Source: Lentisphaeria bacterium
GTDB lineage: Bacteria > Verrucomicrobiota > Lentisphaeria > Victivallales > UBA1829
Assembly (NCBI GenBank): GCA_019408975.1
Contig: DXVA01000083.1
Coordinates: forward strand, 9,062-14,427
DNA length: 5,366 bases
Reading direction: 5' to 3'
Every line of letters begins with the position of its first letter. Position 1 is the first letter of the stretch. The position numbers and the translations under genes are program-made. Positions 1 to 5,366 of this stretch are shown here, in pieces. The notes beneath the pieces are model-generated. The model made no database searches. It was given only the letters and a program-made list of their open reading frames with translations, and had not been told where the DNA came from.

Positions 1-1
1 A

Positions 2-292
2 TTGAGTGTGCGCGGACTGCTCGTCGAAGCGGAATGGTGGGATGCCGATGCGATGTGTTATCCGAATGATCCGATGCAGCTGTTTTTCTGCCGCATTGAT
101 TCTATGGACGATGTGGAACTCATCATGCAGCTTGAAGAGCATTTCAGGATTACGATTCCCGATGAGGAGTGTGAAATACTGCTGAGTCGTGCCACATTGG
201 GCGACTTCGTCGCTTATCTTCTGGATAAACAGAGTCAGCAGGCTTCTTATGCCGGAAAGGAGGAAAAGAATGAAAACAAGGTGAAAATCTGA
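2..292 (+). CDS. Acyl carrier protein-like (phosphopantetheine-attachment) protein, 5' end uncertain
   Basis: A small protein whose C-terminal two thirds match the acyl carrier protein fold. The 4'-phosphopantetheine attachment motif is read as Asp33-Ser34-Met35 (the usual form is DSL). It is followed by the acidic helix II stretch VELIMQLEEHF (38-48), the IPDEE segment (52-56) that is near-invariant in ACPs, and the helix IV region TLGDFVAYLL (65-74). Known role of the family: the serine carries an acyl or peptidyl chain on a phosphopantetheine arm in the cytoplasm. The first 30 residues, with paired tryptophans and a Cys-Tyr-Pro, do not look like normal ACP helix I. The only start visible is a TTG at the window edge with no ribosome site in view, so the gene probably begins upstream and this is a C-terminal part. 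The tail (80-96) is Lys/Glu-rich and likely disordered. Partner enzymes are not visible; it could serve fatty acid synthesis or a specialised pathway. Confidence 0.72.
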   Translation: MSVRGLLVEAEWWDADAMCYPNDPMQLFFCRIDSMDDVELIMQLEEHFRITIPDEECEILLSRATLGDFVAYLLDKQSQQASYAGKEEKNENKVKI

Positions 293-310
293 CTTTTTTT
301 ATTTTTAGTG

Positions 311-338
311 TTTACTTTCTGGTAACTTATGTTATCTT
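311..338 (+). promoter_or_regulatory. Candidate sigma70 promoter for the winged-helix regulator
   Basis: A -35-like TTTACT (311-316) is separated by 16 bases from TATCTT (333-338), which has an upstream TG (330-331) giving an extended -10. Transcription would begin near 345, leaving a leader of about 25 bases before the ATG at 370. The upstream region (294-306) is almost pure T and could act as an A/T-rich UP-type element. Match to consensus is moderate (4 of 6 in each box), so this is a prediction. Confidence 0.45.
321..336. repeat. Inverted repeat overlapping the promoter, candidate operator
   Basis: GGTAAC (321-326) and GTTATC (331-336) are inverted copies around a 4-base centre, with one mismatch in six pairs. 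The repeat fills the spacer and the first part of the extended -10, so a bound dimer would block RNA polymerase. It lies just upstream of a gene for a DNA-binding protein, so autoregulation is a natural but untested reading. A short, imperfect repeat in A/T-rich DNA can arise by chance. Confidence 0.35.
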
Positions 339-357
339 GACGGCAACAGTTAAGAAC

Positions 358-364
358 AGGAGGG
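358..364 (+). promoter_or_regulatory. Strong ribosome binding site fixing the regulator start at 370
   Basis: AGGAGGG lies 5 bases before the ATG at 370. The same frame is open from a TTG at 337, but that codon overlaps the predicted -10 box and has no ribosome site. The 370 start is therefore chosen. Confidence 0.8.
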
Positions 365-369
365 CTTAT

Positions 370-642
370 ATGTTGGAAAAGATCATCGGCTCACAGAGCC
401 GTGCGGAAATCTTCAGGAAGCTGTTTACGAAAGAGGTTCCGGCGTTCTATCTGCGCAAACTGGCACGTGAGGCGGGGTTCAGCGCCCCGGTCATCCACCG
501 GGAACTGCGGAATCTGCTTGAACTGGGGCTTGTCCATCAGAATACCGACGGCAACCGGATCAACTTTTCCGCCAACCGGAAACACCCGCTTTTTCCCGTG
601 ATATGCAAACTGGTGGAACAGGCGGATAAATTAAGCCGGTAG
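370..642 (+). CDS. Small winged-helix transcriptional regulator (ArsR-like fold)
   Basis: A 90-residue DNA-binding protein made almost wholly of one winged helix-turn-helix. The N-terminus MLEKIIGSQSRAEIFRKLF matches the opening of the stand-alone or nucleotidyltransferase-linked winged-helix proteins, in which a 'G-S-x-x-R' turn precedes helix 1. FYLRKLAREAGFS (26-38) forms helix 2 and the turn. APVIHRELRNLLELGLV (39-55) is the recognition helix. The beta wing follows (HQNTDGNRINFSAN, 56-69), then the family-typical HPLFP (72-76). In many relatives this domain is fused to, or followed by, a MNT-type nucleotidyltransferase. Here the protein stops at residue 90, and the next gene is convergent and unrelated, so no such partner is present downstream. 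Regulation of its own promoter is possible through the inverted repeat at 321-336. The target genes are unknown. The fold call is firm; the exact subfamily is not. Confidence 0.8.
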   Translation: MLEKIIGSQSRAEIFRKLFTKEVPAFYLRKLAREAGFSAPVIHRELRNLLELGLVHQNTDGNRINFSANRKHPLFPVICKLVEQADKLSR

Positions 643-721
643 AAAAACGGCAGACCGGTTCACTGTAAAAAACTTGTTGAGTTTTCACTACACTGCATAG
701 CACAGTTTCCGGTCCGCCTTT
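643..721. terminator. Long imperfect hairpin between convergent genes, probable terminator
   Basis: GGCAGACCGG (649-658) pairs with CCGGTCCGCC (709-718), 9 of 10 pairs, and ACTGT (662-666) pairs with ACAGT (702-706) inside it. A second perfect hairpin, AAAACT/AGTTTT (669-674 with 680-685, 5-base loop), sits in the apical region. Read on the minus strand, the outer stem is followed directly by G then a run of five T (647-643), as expected for ending the EEP lipoprotein transcript. On the plus strand the trailing T run is only three bases, so termination of the regulator gene is less certain. It fills most of the 86-base gap between the two stop codons. Confidence 0.6.
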
Positions 722-728
722 GTAAAAT

Positions 729-1595
729 TCAGGGTATGACCTTAACCTGAAACGATGCCATGACGGGAGAATGGTCGCTTAGTTGTTTTCCGTCCGGAAA
801 TAAGAATTCCGCCTTCAGAATCTTCCATTCCACGGGCGTTAACTTGAGTTTGCCACCCGAACGGTAGAGAATATGGTCGATTCCTGTCAGTGCTCCAAAT
901 CCCAGTTCCTCTGCGCAATTTGCCAGGCCGAATTCCAGGAAGGGGTTCAGGGCATCCTGCTGCAAATTGAAGTCTCCGCAGAGAATCACCGCATTTTCCG
1001 GCGGAGAATGTCTGCGGATAAAACTTATGATCTGTTTCATTTCATTCCGTCTGCTCTCTCCGGAATCCGCTTCCGTTCCGGCTGCAAGATGTGTCGTATA
1101 AAAATCAAGTTCAGCACCGTTCAGCGCATGACGTGCCATCAGGATGCCTTTTGAGCCCAGCCGATTTTCCAGAGACCCTTCGTCCTCAAAATATTCCGCT
1201 TCCGCTTTCACGACCGGATATTTTGACAGAATTGCAAGTCCCGAATTGACAAGTTTGAACAAATGGCGCCGTCTTCCGAAGTAAACACCGCCGAGAGAAT
1301 CTGCTGCATCGAACATTTTTTCATGCGAGACGAACGCCTCTTGGATTCCTGCAAAATCATATTCCCGGAGCAGGCGCCCGATGATGGGATTTTTTTCTGA
1401 TGCGTGATCCAGTACAGGCCGGGACTGGATATTATAACAGAGCACCGTGAAAAAGGCGGTCCTGTCGGGCGCCGCCGTGGGAAGTTCATGTCTTTCAAGA
1501 GATGCCGCCGGATTTCCCCCGCAGGATACGGCAGCAAGGAGAACCGCCGCCGAAAGCAGAAACAGAGGAAGAAGATAATACATGTGTTTTCTCAT
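729..1595 (-). CDS. Endonuclease/exonuclease/phosphatase (EEP) family lipoprotein
   Basis: A 288-residue, apparently complete metal-dependent phosphoesterase of the EEP (DNase I / sphingomyelinase-like) superfamily. The N-terminus has Arg-Lys, a hydrophobic stretch (about 6-23) and AVSC, with Cys25 as a likely lipidation site, so it is probably anchored in a membrane outside the cytoplasm. Family motifs appear in order: Asn55 in CYNIQ, Glu86 in GIQEAF (metal ligands), NSGLAILSKYPV (117-128), His169 in TTHL, GDFN (207-210), Asp240-His241 in GIDHILYR, and SDH (273-275) with the general-base His275. All expected catalytic residues are present, so it should be active. The family hydrolyses phosphodiesters in nucleic acids, inositol phosphates or sphingomyelin; export and the NSGLAILSK segment fit a secreted sphingomyelinase-like or nuclease member, but substrate cannot be decided. 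The ATG at 1595 is preceded at 5 bases by GGAGG (1601-1605), supporting this start over the Met at residue 5. Confidence 0.88.
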   Translation of the reverse strand: MRKHMYYLLPLFLLSAAVLLAAVSCGGNPAASLERHELPTAAPDRTAFFTVLCYNIQSRPVLDHASEKNPIIGRLLREYDFAGIQEAFVSHEKMFDAADSLGGVYFGRRRHLFKLVNSGLAILSKYPVVKAEAEYFEDEGSLENRLGSKGILMARHALNGAELDFYTTHLAAGTEADSGESRRNEMKQIISFIRRHSPPENAVILCGDFNLQQDALNPFLEFGLANCAEELGFGALTGIDHILYRSGGKLKLTPVEWKILKAEFLFPDGKQLSDHSPVMASFQVKVIP

Positions 1596-1622
1596 TTACC
1601 CCTCCATCAGTGAAAGCCGTTT

Positions 1623-1652
1623 AATATACCATGCTCCTGTCGGGATTGTCAA
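1623..1652 (-). promoter_or_regulatory. Sigma70 promoter of the EEP lipoprotein gene
   Basis: On the minus strand a perfect -35 TTGACA (1652-1647) is followed after 18 bases by TATATT (1628-1623), with a TG one base upstream that makes an extended -10. Predicted transcription start is near 1616, giving a leader of about 20 bases that contains the ribosome binding site. It is the best consensus match in the window. Confidence 0.7.
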
Positions 1653-1661
1653 ACTGCTCCG

Positions 1662-1676
1662 CCGGATATTTTCCGG
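1662..1676. repeat. Short inverted repeat in the divergent control region
   Basis: CCGGA (1662-1666) and TCCGG (1672-1676) are perfect inverted copies around 5 bases; the right arm is also part of the 8-base palindrome TTCCGGAA (1671-1678). It lies about 10 bases upstream of the -35 box of the minus-strand promoter and about 100 bases upstream of the plus-strand one. It may be a regulator site, but such a short repeat could be chance. Confidence 0.25.
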
Positions 1677-1779
1677 AATTGAAACGATGGATTTCCACTG
1701 ATAACTAAAGCACTATATTTATTGATGTTCAAAAGAATCGTGCCTGTCTTCTTTCCGCTGATTTTCTTCTTTCTTTTTC

Positions 1780-1809
1780 TTGATATGGATGAATCGGGTG
1801 TGATATTAT
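1780..1809 (+). promoter_or_regulatory. Sigma70 promoter of the glycoside-hydrolase operon
   Basis: TTGATA (1780-1785) is separated by 18 bases from TATTAT (1804-1809), which carries TG at 1801-1802 for an extended -10. Transcription would start near 1816, leaving a leader of about 34 bases with the ribosome site GAGG (1838-1841) 8 bases before the ATG at 1850. A pyrimidine-rich tract ends right at the -35 box. Both boxes are 5 of 6 against consensus. Confidence 0.65.
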
Positions 1810-1849
1810 GGAAGCGACTTAAGCGGAACAATCAAAAGAGGGTGTTTTT

Positions 1850-3991
1850 ATGAAAGAAGAAAAGAATTATGATTTTCTCTACCGGATGCGTGAAATCCAT
1901 AAGGCGGACAGGCGCAATCATGAGCTGGAACCCGTCGGCGGCGAAACAGTTGTCGATTCCTCATGGGTGATCGCGGTTAAAGACTCCGCCTCAAAGATGA
2001 TACGGAAAGCGGCGGAGGATCTGCAGGATTACCTGTTCACCAGCATGAATGTTTCCGTCCGGATTGAAAAAATTGCGGCGGTGGAAAAGAAAGCGAAACA
2101 GATTCTCCTCGTTGCGAAAAACGATTTCAGCAGTGTGCTTTCGCCTGTTCCGGAAAAACGCGGTTCCTGTTTCTTTGAATGTGACGGAGAAAGCATTCTC
2201 GTCTGCGGTGCGGAAGAGCGCGGCGTCCTTTACGGCGCGATTCACATTGAAGACCTTATGAATCTGCGTGAAGCGCCCTATCTGAAAAAATGCGCATATC
2301 TGCGGGAGCCGCTCGTAAGAATGCGCAGTGTCCATTCGGGTTCCGGCATTGACGATTTTCCCGACTGGCAGCTCAATGCGATTCTTCATGCAGGATTCAA
2401 TGCGATCGACGTGTTTGTGAAGGATATCGACACGACGACGCGCGGATACTGCAATATCAACGATATTATCGAACGGGCGTCCGAGTACGGAATCGACGTG
2501 GTGCTCTACAACTATGTCCGCTGTTACAAACATCCCGATGACGCGGATGCGGAGGAGTTCTTCGATTCCGTTTACGGCAATCTCGCCCGGCATTACCCGA
2601 AAGCGCGCGCGATCAGCCTTGTCGGCGAGTCCCTGGAGTTTCCCAGCAAGGACCCCGCAACCACCGGCAAACGCTGCCGCGACAGCGTCGCGGACGGCAT
2701 CCCGGATACGCGTCCGAGCCCCGGCTGGTATCCCTGCTGCGATTATCCGGCGTTTCTGAACGCGATCAAGCGTGCCGTTCACAAAGTGAATCCGGAAATC
2801 GAGGTGATTTTCAGCACCTACAACTGGGGCTGGGCGCCGCTTGAGGTTCGTAAGAAATTCCTTGAGAGTTTCCCGAAGGATATTACGCTCCAGATCACGT
2901 TTGAAATCTTCAAGGCGAACGAGCGCGGCGATCTTAAAACGCCGGTCATGGACTACACGATTTCCGCGACGGAGCCCGGTTATTACTTCTCCAGCGAGGC
3001 GAAAATCGCGCATGATCTGGGACTCCGCATCCGAGCGACAAGCAATCTGGCGGGGACGACATGGGATTTCGGGTGCGCACCGTATGTCCCCGTTCCGCAG
3101 CGCTGGATCAGGAAGATGCTCAACCTGAAACGCTATCTCAAGGAGTGCGGCGTCAACAGCTTTTATGAAAATCATCATTACGGCTGGTGGGAAAATCCGA
3201 CGCTTGACCTTGCAAAGGAGATATTCTTCACGCCGGAGCATGATGAACTGGACGGTTTTCTCCGTCGGCTTGCCGTTCGCGACTATGGGGAGGAGGCGGC
3301 GGACAAAGTCGTGGAAGCATGGAATCTCTGGAGCAATGCCATGGATTTCTACGTCGCTTCCAACGAGGATCAGTACGGGCCGTGGCGCACCGGACCGTCC
3401 TATCCATTCATTTTCCAGCCGAATATTTCACGCACCATGGCGAACAAGGAGATTCAGTTCCCGACCGCGCCCCATGCGCACTTCGGTTACAAGATCATCA
3501 AGACACTGTACCAGCCCTATGAAAACGAGAATCAGTCGCCCGGTCCGCTCCGCTATCCGGTTGAGCTCAAAGACCTGGAGAAGATGCTCGAACTCTGGGA
3601 GAAGGGATTGTCCGTTCTGGAACAGGCGCTTCCGCTGATGCCGCGGAACAAACGTGATAACGGAGACCGCCTTCATGCGCTCGCAAAGTTCATGCGCAAT
3701 GCCGTGCGCACCGTGATTCACATGAAAAACTGGTGGATGCTCAACATCAGACTCCAGAGTCTTTCTTCACGGGAGGAGATGCTTGCGGTGCTTGATAAAA
3801 TCGAGGCCGTTGCAAAAGAGGAAGTCCGGAATGTGCTTGATACGATTCCGTGCGTCGAGGCAGATTCCCGCATCGGCTGGGAACCCAGTATGGAGTATGT
3901 CTGCGACAAATGGCACCTTGAGTGGAAGCTCCGGCAGATGGAAAGCATGATGCTGGATATCGTCGCCTACCGCAAAATGATTCAGTTGTAA
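1850..3991 (+). CDS. Predicted glycoside hydrolase, GH67/GH20-type N-terminal domain plus barrel and helical C-terminus
   Basis: A 713-residue protein with no signal peptide or membrane segment, so probably cytoplasmic. Residues about 30-140 resemble the alpha/beta domain preceding the barrel in GH20, GH67 and related enzymes: a predicted helix (46-62), the strand ILLVAK (85-90), and the hallmark turn VCGAEERGVLYGAIHI (118-133). Residues about 155-450 look like a (beta/alpha)8 barrel, with alternating strands and helices such as AGFNAIDVFV (181-190), GIDVVLYNYV (214-223), AISLVGES (254-261), IEVIFSTYNWGW (317-328) and ITLQITFEI (345-353). Acid/base candidates are Glu260, Glu352 and Glu440; this is inference only. 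The region from about 460 is helix-rich with many aromatics, including RDYGEEAADKVVEAWNLW (477-494), as in the C-terminal domains of such enzymes. I cannot place it in a numbered family or name a substrate. It heads an operon: the exported CBM9-like gene starts 15 bases after its stop. Alternative: a catalytically inert sugar-binding relative. Confidence 0.65.
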   Translation: MKEEKNYDFLYRMREIHKADRRNHELEPVGGETVVDSSWVIAVKDSASKMIRKAAEDLQDYLFTSMNVSVRIEKIAAVEKKAKQILLVAKNDFSSVLSPVPEKRGSCFFECDGESILVCGAEERGVLYGAIHIEDLMNLREAPYLKKCAYLREPLVRMRSVHSGSGIDDFPDWQLNAILHAGFNAIDVFVKDIDTTTRGYCNINDIIERASEYGIDVVLYNYVRCYKHPDDADAEEFFDSVYGNLARHYPKARAISLVGESLEFPSKDPATTGKRCRDSVADGIPDTRPSPGWYPCCDYPAFLNAIKRAVHKVNPEIEVIFSTYNWGWAPLEVRKKFLESFPKDITLQITFEIFKANERGDLKTPVMDYTISATEPGYYFSSEAKIAHDLGLRIRATSNLAGTTWDFGCAPYVPVPQRWIRKMLNLKRYLKECGVNSFYENHHYGWWENPTLDLAKEIFFTPEHDELDGFLRRLAVRDYGEEAADKVVEAWNLWSNAMDFYVASNEDQYGPWRTGPSYPFIFQPNISRTMANKEIQFPTAPHAHFGYKIIKTLYQPYENENQSPGPLRYPVELKDLEKMLELWEKGLSVLEQALPLMPRNKRDNGDRLHALAKFMRNAVRTVIHMKNWWMLNIRLQSLSSREEMLAVLDKIEAVAKEEVRNVLDTIPCVEADSRIGWEPSMEYVCDKWHLEWKLRQMESMMLDIVAYRKMIQL

Positions 3992-4006
3992 CGTTCGGGA
4001 GGGAGA

Positions 4007-5366
4007 ATGCGCACTCTGGCGACGGGATTTGCAGGGCTTCTTCTGGCAGGCGCCTGTCTTGCGCAGGAACTTTGTCTGCCGATGGGGAAGGAGCTGTCCG
4101 CAGGGGGATTTACCACGACACGCGGGGAAATCCCCGGACTGAATACGGAAGTCAAGGTTCGCAGAGATGCGGAAAATCTCTATATCACCGTATTCAATGA
4201 GCTCGAACCGGGGATGCGCCCGAAAGTCGTCGGACACAGGGATGACGACACTTCCATTTTCGGCGGCGAGGTTGTGGAAGTGATCCTTTCCCCGGAACCG
4301 GAGAGCGGCGTCTACTATCATCTCGCGGTCAACCCGAACGGGGCTCTTTATTCCGCGAAAAAGCGCGATATGAGCTGGAATCCGCCCGTCAGCCGCAGGA
4401 TCGGCTGGAAAGACCATGGCTGGAGCGCCGGACTCGTGATTCCATTTTCCGCGTTTGGAGAGAAGGAGCCCCGGGCGGGAACTGTCTGGGGGGTGAACTT
4501 CGCCTCCGGGCGAACCGCGCAGGGCGGGTATTCCGCGAACTGGTCGGGCGCGTCGGACTATCACGATGTGAAACAGCTCGGAAAAATGATTTTTACGGAC
4601 GGGGAAAAACAGGAAACGGCGGGTATCGGGAAACTGGTTCTCAAAAACAATACCGTTTTTCTGGAACTCGGCATTTCCGGGAAAAAGGATATGAGCTCCC
4701 CGTGGATAGGAGTCCTGCTGGACGGGCGGATCTGTCAGCCGGAAAAGACGGAATCCGGTAATCAAAGTATGGCGAGTTCCTGGAAAATCCCGCTGTCGCA
4801 GGATTACCTGCCGCAGAAAAGCACTCATATTCTTGAGGTGGTGGTCAAAGACAAGCCGGACGGCAGGATTCTTTTTCACAAGAAGGCGCTGGCGAACTCC
4901 GCCCATGCCGGTGATCTGAAACTTGACCGGTTCTATTATACGTATGATGACGGCAGAGTCAATTATTCCCATGATTTTGCCGAACCTGCTGAAATTACAG
5001 TAAGCAGGGACGGGAAAGTCTGCCGGACCATTCGGAATGCAGGAAAAAAGGGTGTGCTTTATTTTGCCGGTCCGCCGAAGGGAAAGAAAGCCGCGCCGAG
5101 GCTGGCTCCGGGACGCTATGTGATGGAAGTTTCTTCCGGGAAAAAGAGAACTTCGCGTGTGTTTTTCATTCTCGGCAAGGTCCCGGCACCTGTTCCGATC
5201 CGTGCTGAAGCCGAACTTAAAATCGACGGTGACGTCTTTACGCTGGACGGTATGCCTGTGTTTCTTCTGGGGGGGAGCCCGACCGGGAAGACGTTTTTGC
5301 AGTTCGGGGATGCGTTCAATGTCGATTACGGCAGATACGGGGTTCAACCGAATGCGGTTCATATCC
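4007..5366 (+). CDS. Secreted multidomain protein with CBM9-like domain, 3' end beyond window
   Basis: The frame is open from the ATG at 4007 to the window edge (453 residues, no stop). GGAGG (3998-4002) lies 4 bases upstream. The N-terminus (MRTLATGFAGLLLAGACLA) is a signal peptide; cleavage after Ala19 is likely, though Cys17 in AGAC leaves lipidation possible. Residues about 25-197 resemble a family 9 carbohydrate-binding (DOMON-like) beta-sandwich: NLYITVFNE (57-65), GGEVVEVILSP (86-96), YYHLAVNPNGALYSA (103-117), then WSAGLVIPFSAFG (139-151), TVWGVNFASGR (159-169), and a closing LGKMIF (191-196). Residues about 205-390 are beta-rich, possibly a second sandwich and an Ig-like linker. At about 404 a new segment starts, LKIDGDVFTLDGMPVFLLGG; 'DG-x-P-x-F-x-x-G' often opens the barrel of secreted glycoside hydrolases, so a catalytic domain may lie off the edge. 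It is the second gene of the operon, so it likely binds or attacks the polysaccharide whose products the upstream enzyme handles. Confidence 0.75.
   Translation, partial: MRTLATGFAGLLLAGACLAQELCLPMGKELSAGGFTTTRGEIPGLNTEVKVRRDAENLYITVFNELEPGMRPKVVGHRDDDTSIFGGEVVEVILSPEPESGVYYHLAVNPNGALYSAKKRDMSWNPPVSRRIGWKDHGWSAGLVIPFSAFGEKEPRAGTVWGVNFASGRTAQGGYSANWSGASDYHDVKQLGKMIFTDGEKQETAGIGKLVLKNNTVFLELGISGKKDMSSPWIGVLLDGRICQPEKTESGNQSMASSWKIPLSQDYLPQKSTHILEVVVKDKPDGRILFHKKALANSAHAGDLKLDRFYYTYDDGRVNYSHDFAEPAEITVSRDGKVCRTIRNAGKKGVLYFAGPPKGKKAAPRLAPGRYVMEVSSGKKRTSRVFFILGKVPAPVPIRAEAELKIDGDVFTLDGMPVFLLGGSPTGKTFLQFGDAFNVDYGRYGVQPNAVHI

Noticed and set aside
294..306. T-rich run as an intrinsic terminator of the ACP-like gene.
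   Set aside because: No G/C-containing stem precedes it; only weak A-T pairing is possible, so it is better seen as A/T-rich promoter-upstream DNA.
337..369. A TTG start 11 codons upstream for the winged-helix regulator.
   Set aside because: It overlaps the predicted -10 region and lacks a ribosome site, while the ATG at 370 has a near-perfect one.
1679..1707. TTGAAA with 17-base spacing to TAACTA as a second plus-strand promoter.
   Set aside because: The -10 box matches consensus at only two positions; the 1780-1809 promoter is far better and closer to the gene.
1649..1831. A 60-codon minus-strand frame in the divergent gap.
   Set aside because: It overlaps both predicted promoters, its Lys/Arg-rich part is just the complement of the pyrimidine tract, and no homology is recognised.
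1991..3241. A 416-codon open frame on the minus strand inside the glycoside-hydrolase-like gene.
   Set aside because: It is fully antisense to a gene with clear domain signals, its product is Arg-rich without known motifs, and no promoter or ribosome site is evident.
3165..3638. Plus-strand frame of 157 codons within the glycoside-hydrolase-like gene.
   Set aside because: Arg/Ser-rich alternate-frame product of a real coding region; no start signal or motif.
3767..5362. A 531-codon open frame on the minus strand across the operon junction.
   Set aside because: It lies opposite two well-supported genes, crosses their boundary, has a low-complexity Arg/His/Pro-rich product with no recognisable motif, and its length is explained by codon bias of the plus-strand genes.

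Overview
The window looks like a chromosomal segment of a Gram-negative, carbohydrate-degrading bacterium. A Lentisphaerota (Victivallis-like) or other PVC-group member is my best guess. The guess rests on an Sec-exported lipoprotein, sigma70-type promoters, strong Shine-Dalgarno sites, and a secreted CBM9-like protein paired with an unusual large glycoside-hydrolase-like protein. It is an inference from style and content; no marker gene is present.

Layout, left to right. (1) The window opens inside or near the start of a small acyl-carrier-protein-like gene (to 292). (2) After a T-rich gap with a promoter and an overlapping inverted repeat comes a 90-residue winged-helix regulator (370-642). 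(3) A convergent gap of 86 bases holds a long imperfect hairpin that probably terminates transcription, best on the minus strand. (4) On the minus strand (729-1595) lies a complete lipoprotein of the endonuclease/exonuclease/phosphatase (EEP) superfamily with all metal and catalytic motifs intact. (5) A 254-base divergent gap contains one good extended -10 promoter for each direction. (6) On the plus strand, a two-gene operon starts at 1850: a 713-residue glycoside-hydrolase-like protein without a signal peptide, followed 15 bases later by a secreted protein with a CBM9-like domain (4007 onward). The second gene runs off the right edge just as what may be its catalytic domain begins.

How the genes fit together: the plus-strand pair is best read as a small carbohydrate-use operon, with an exported carbohydrate-binding protein or enzyme and a cytoplasmic enzyme acting on imported products. 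The substrate cannot be named. The EEP lipoprotein is divergently transcribed from that operon and may or may not share its control. The ACP-like gene and the small regulator appear to be separate transcription units. I see no RNA gene, mobile element, CRISPR array or tRNA. I did not find a clearly new multi-gene system; the most novel-looking item is the glycoside-hydrolase-like protein and its partner.
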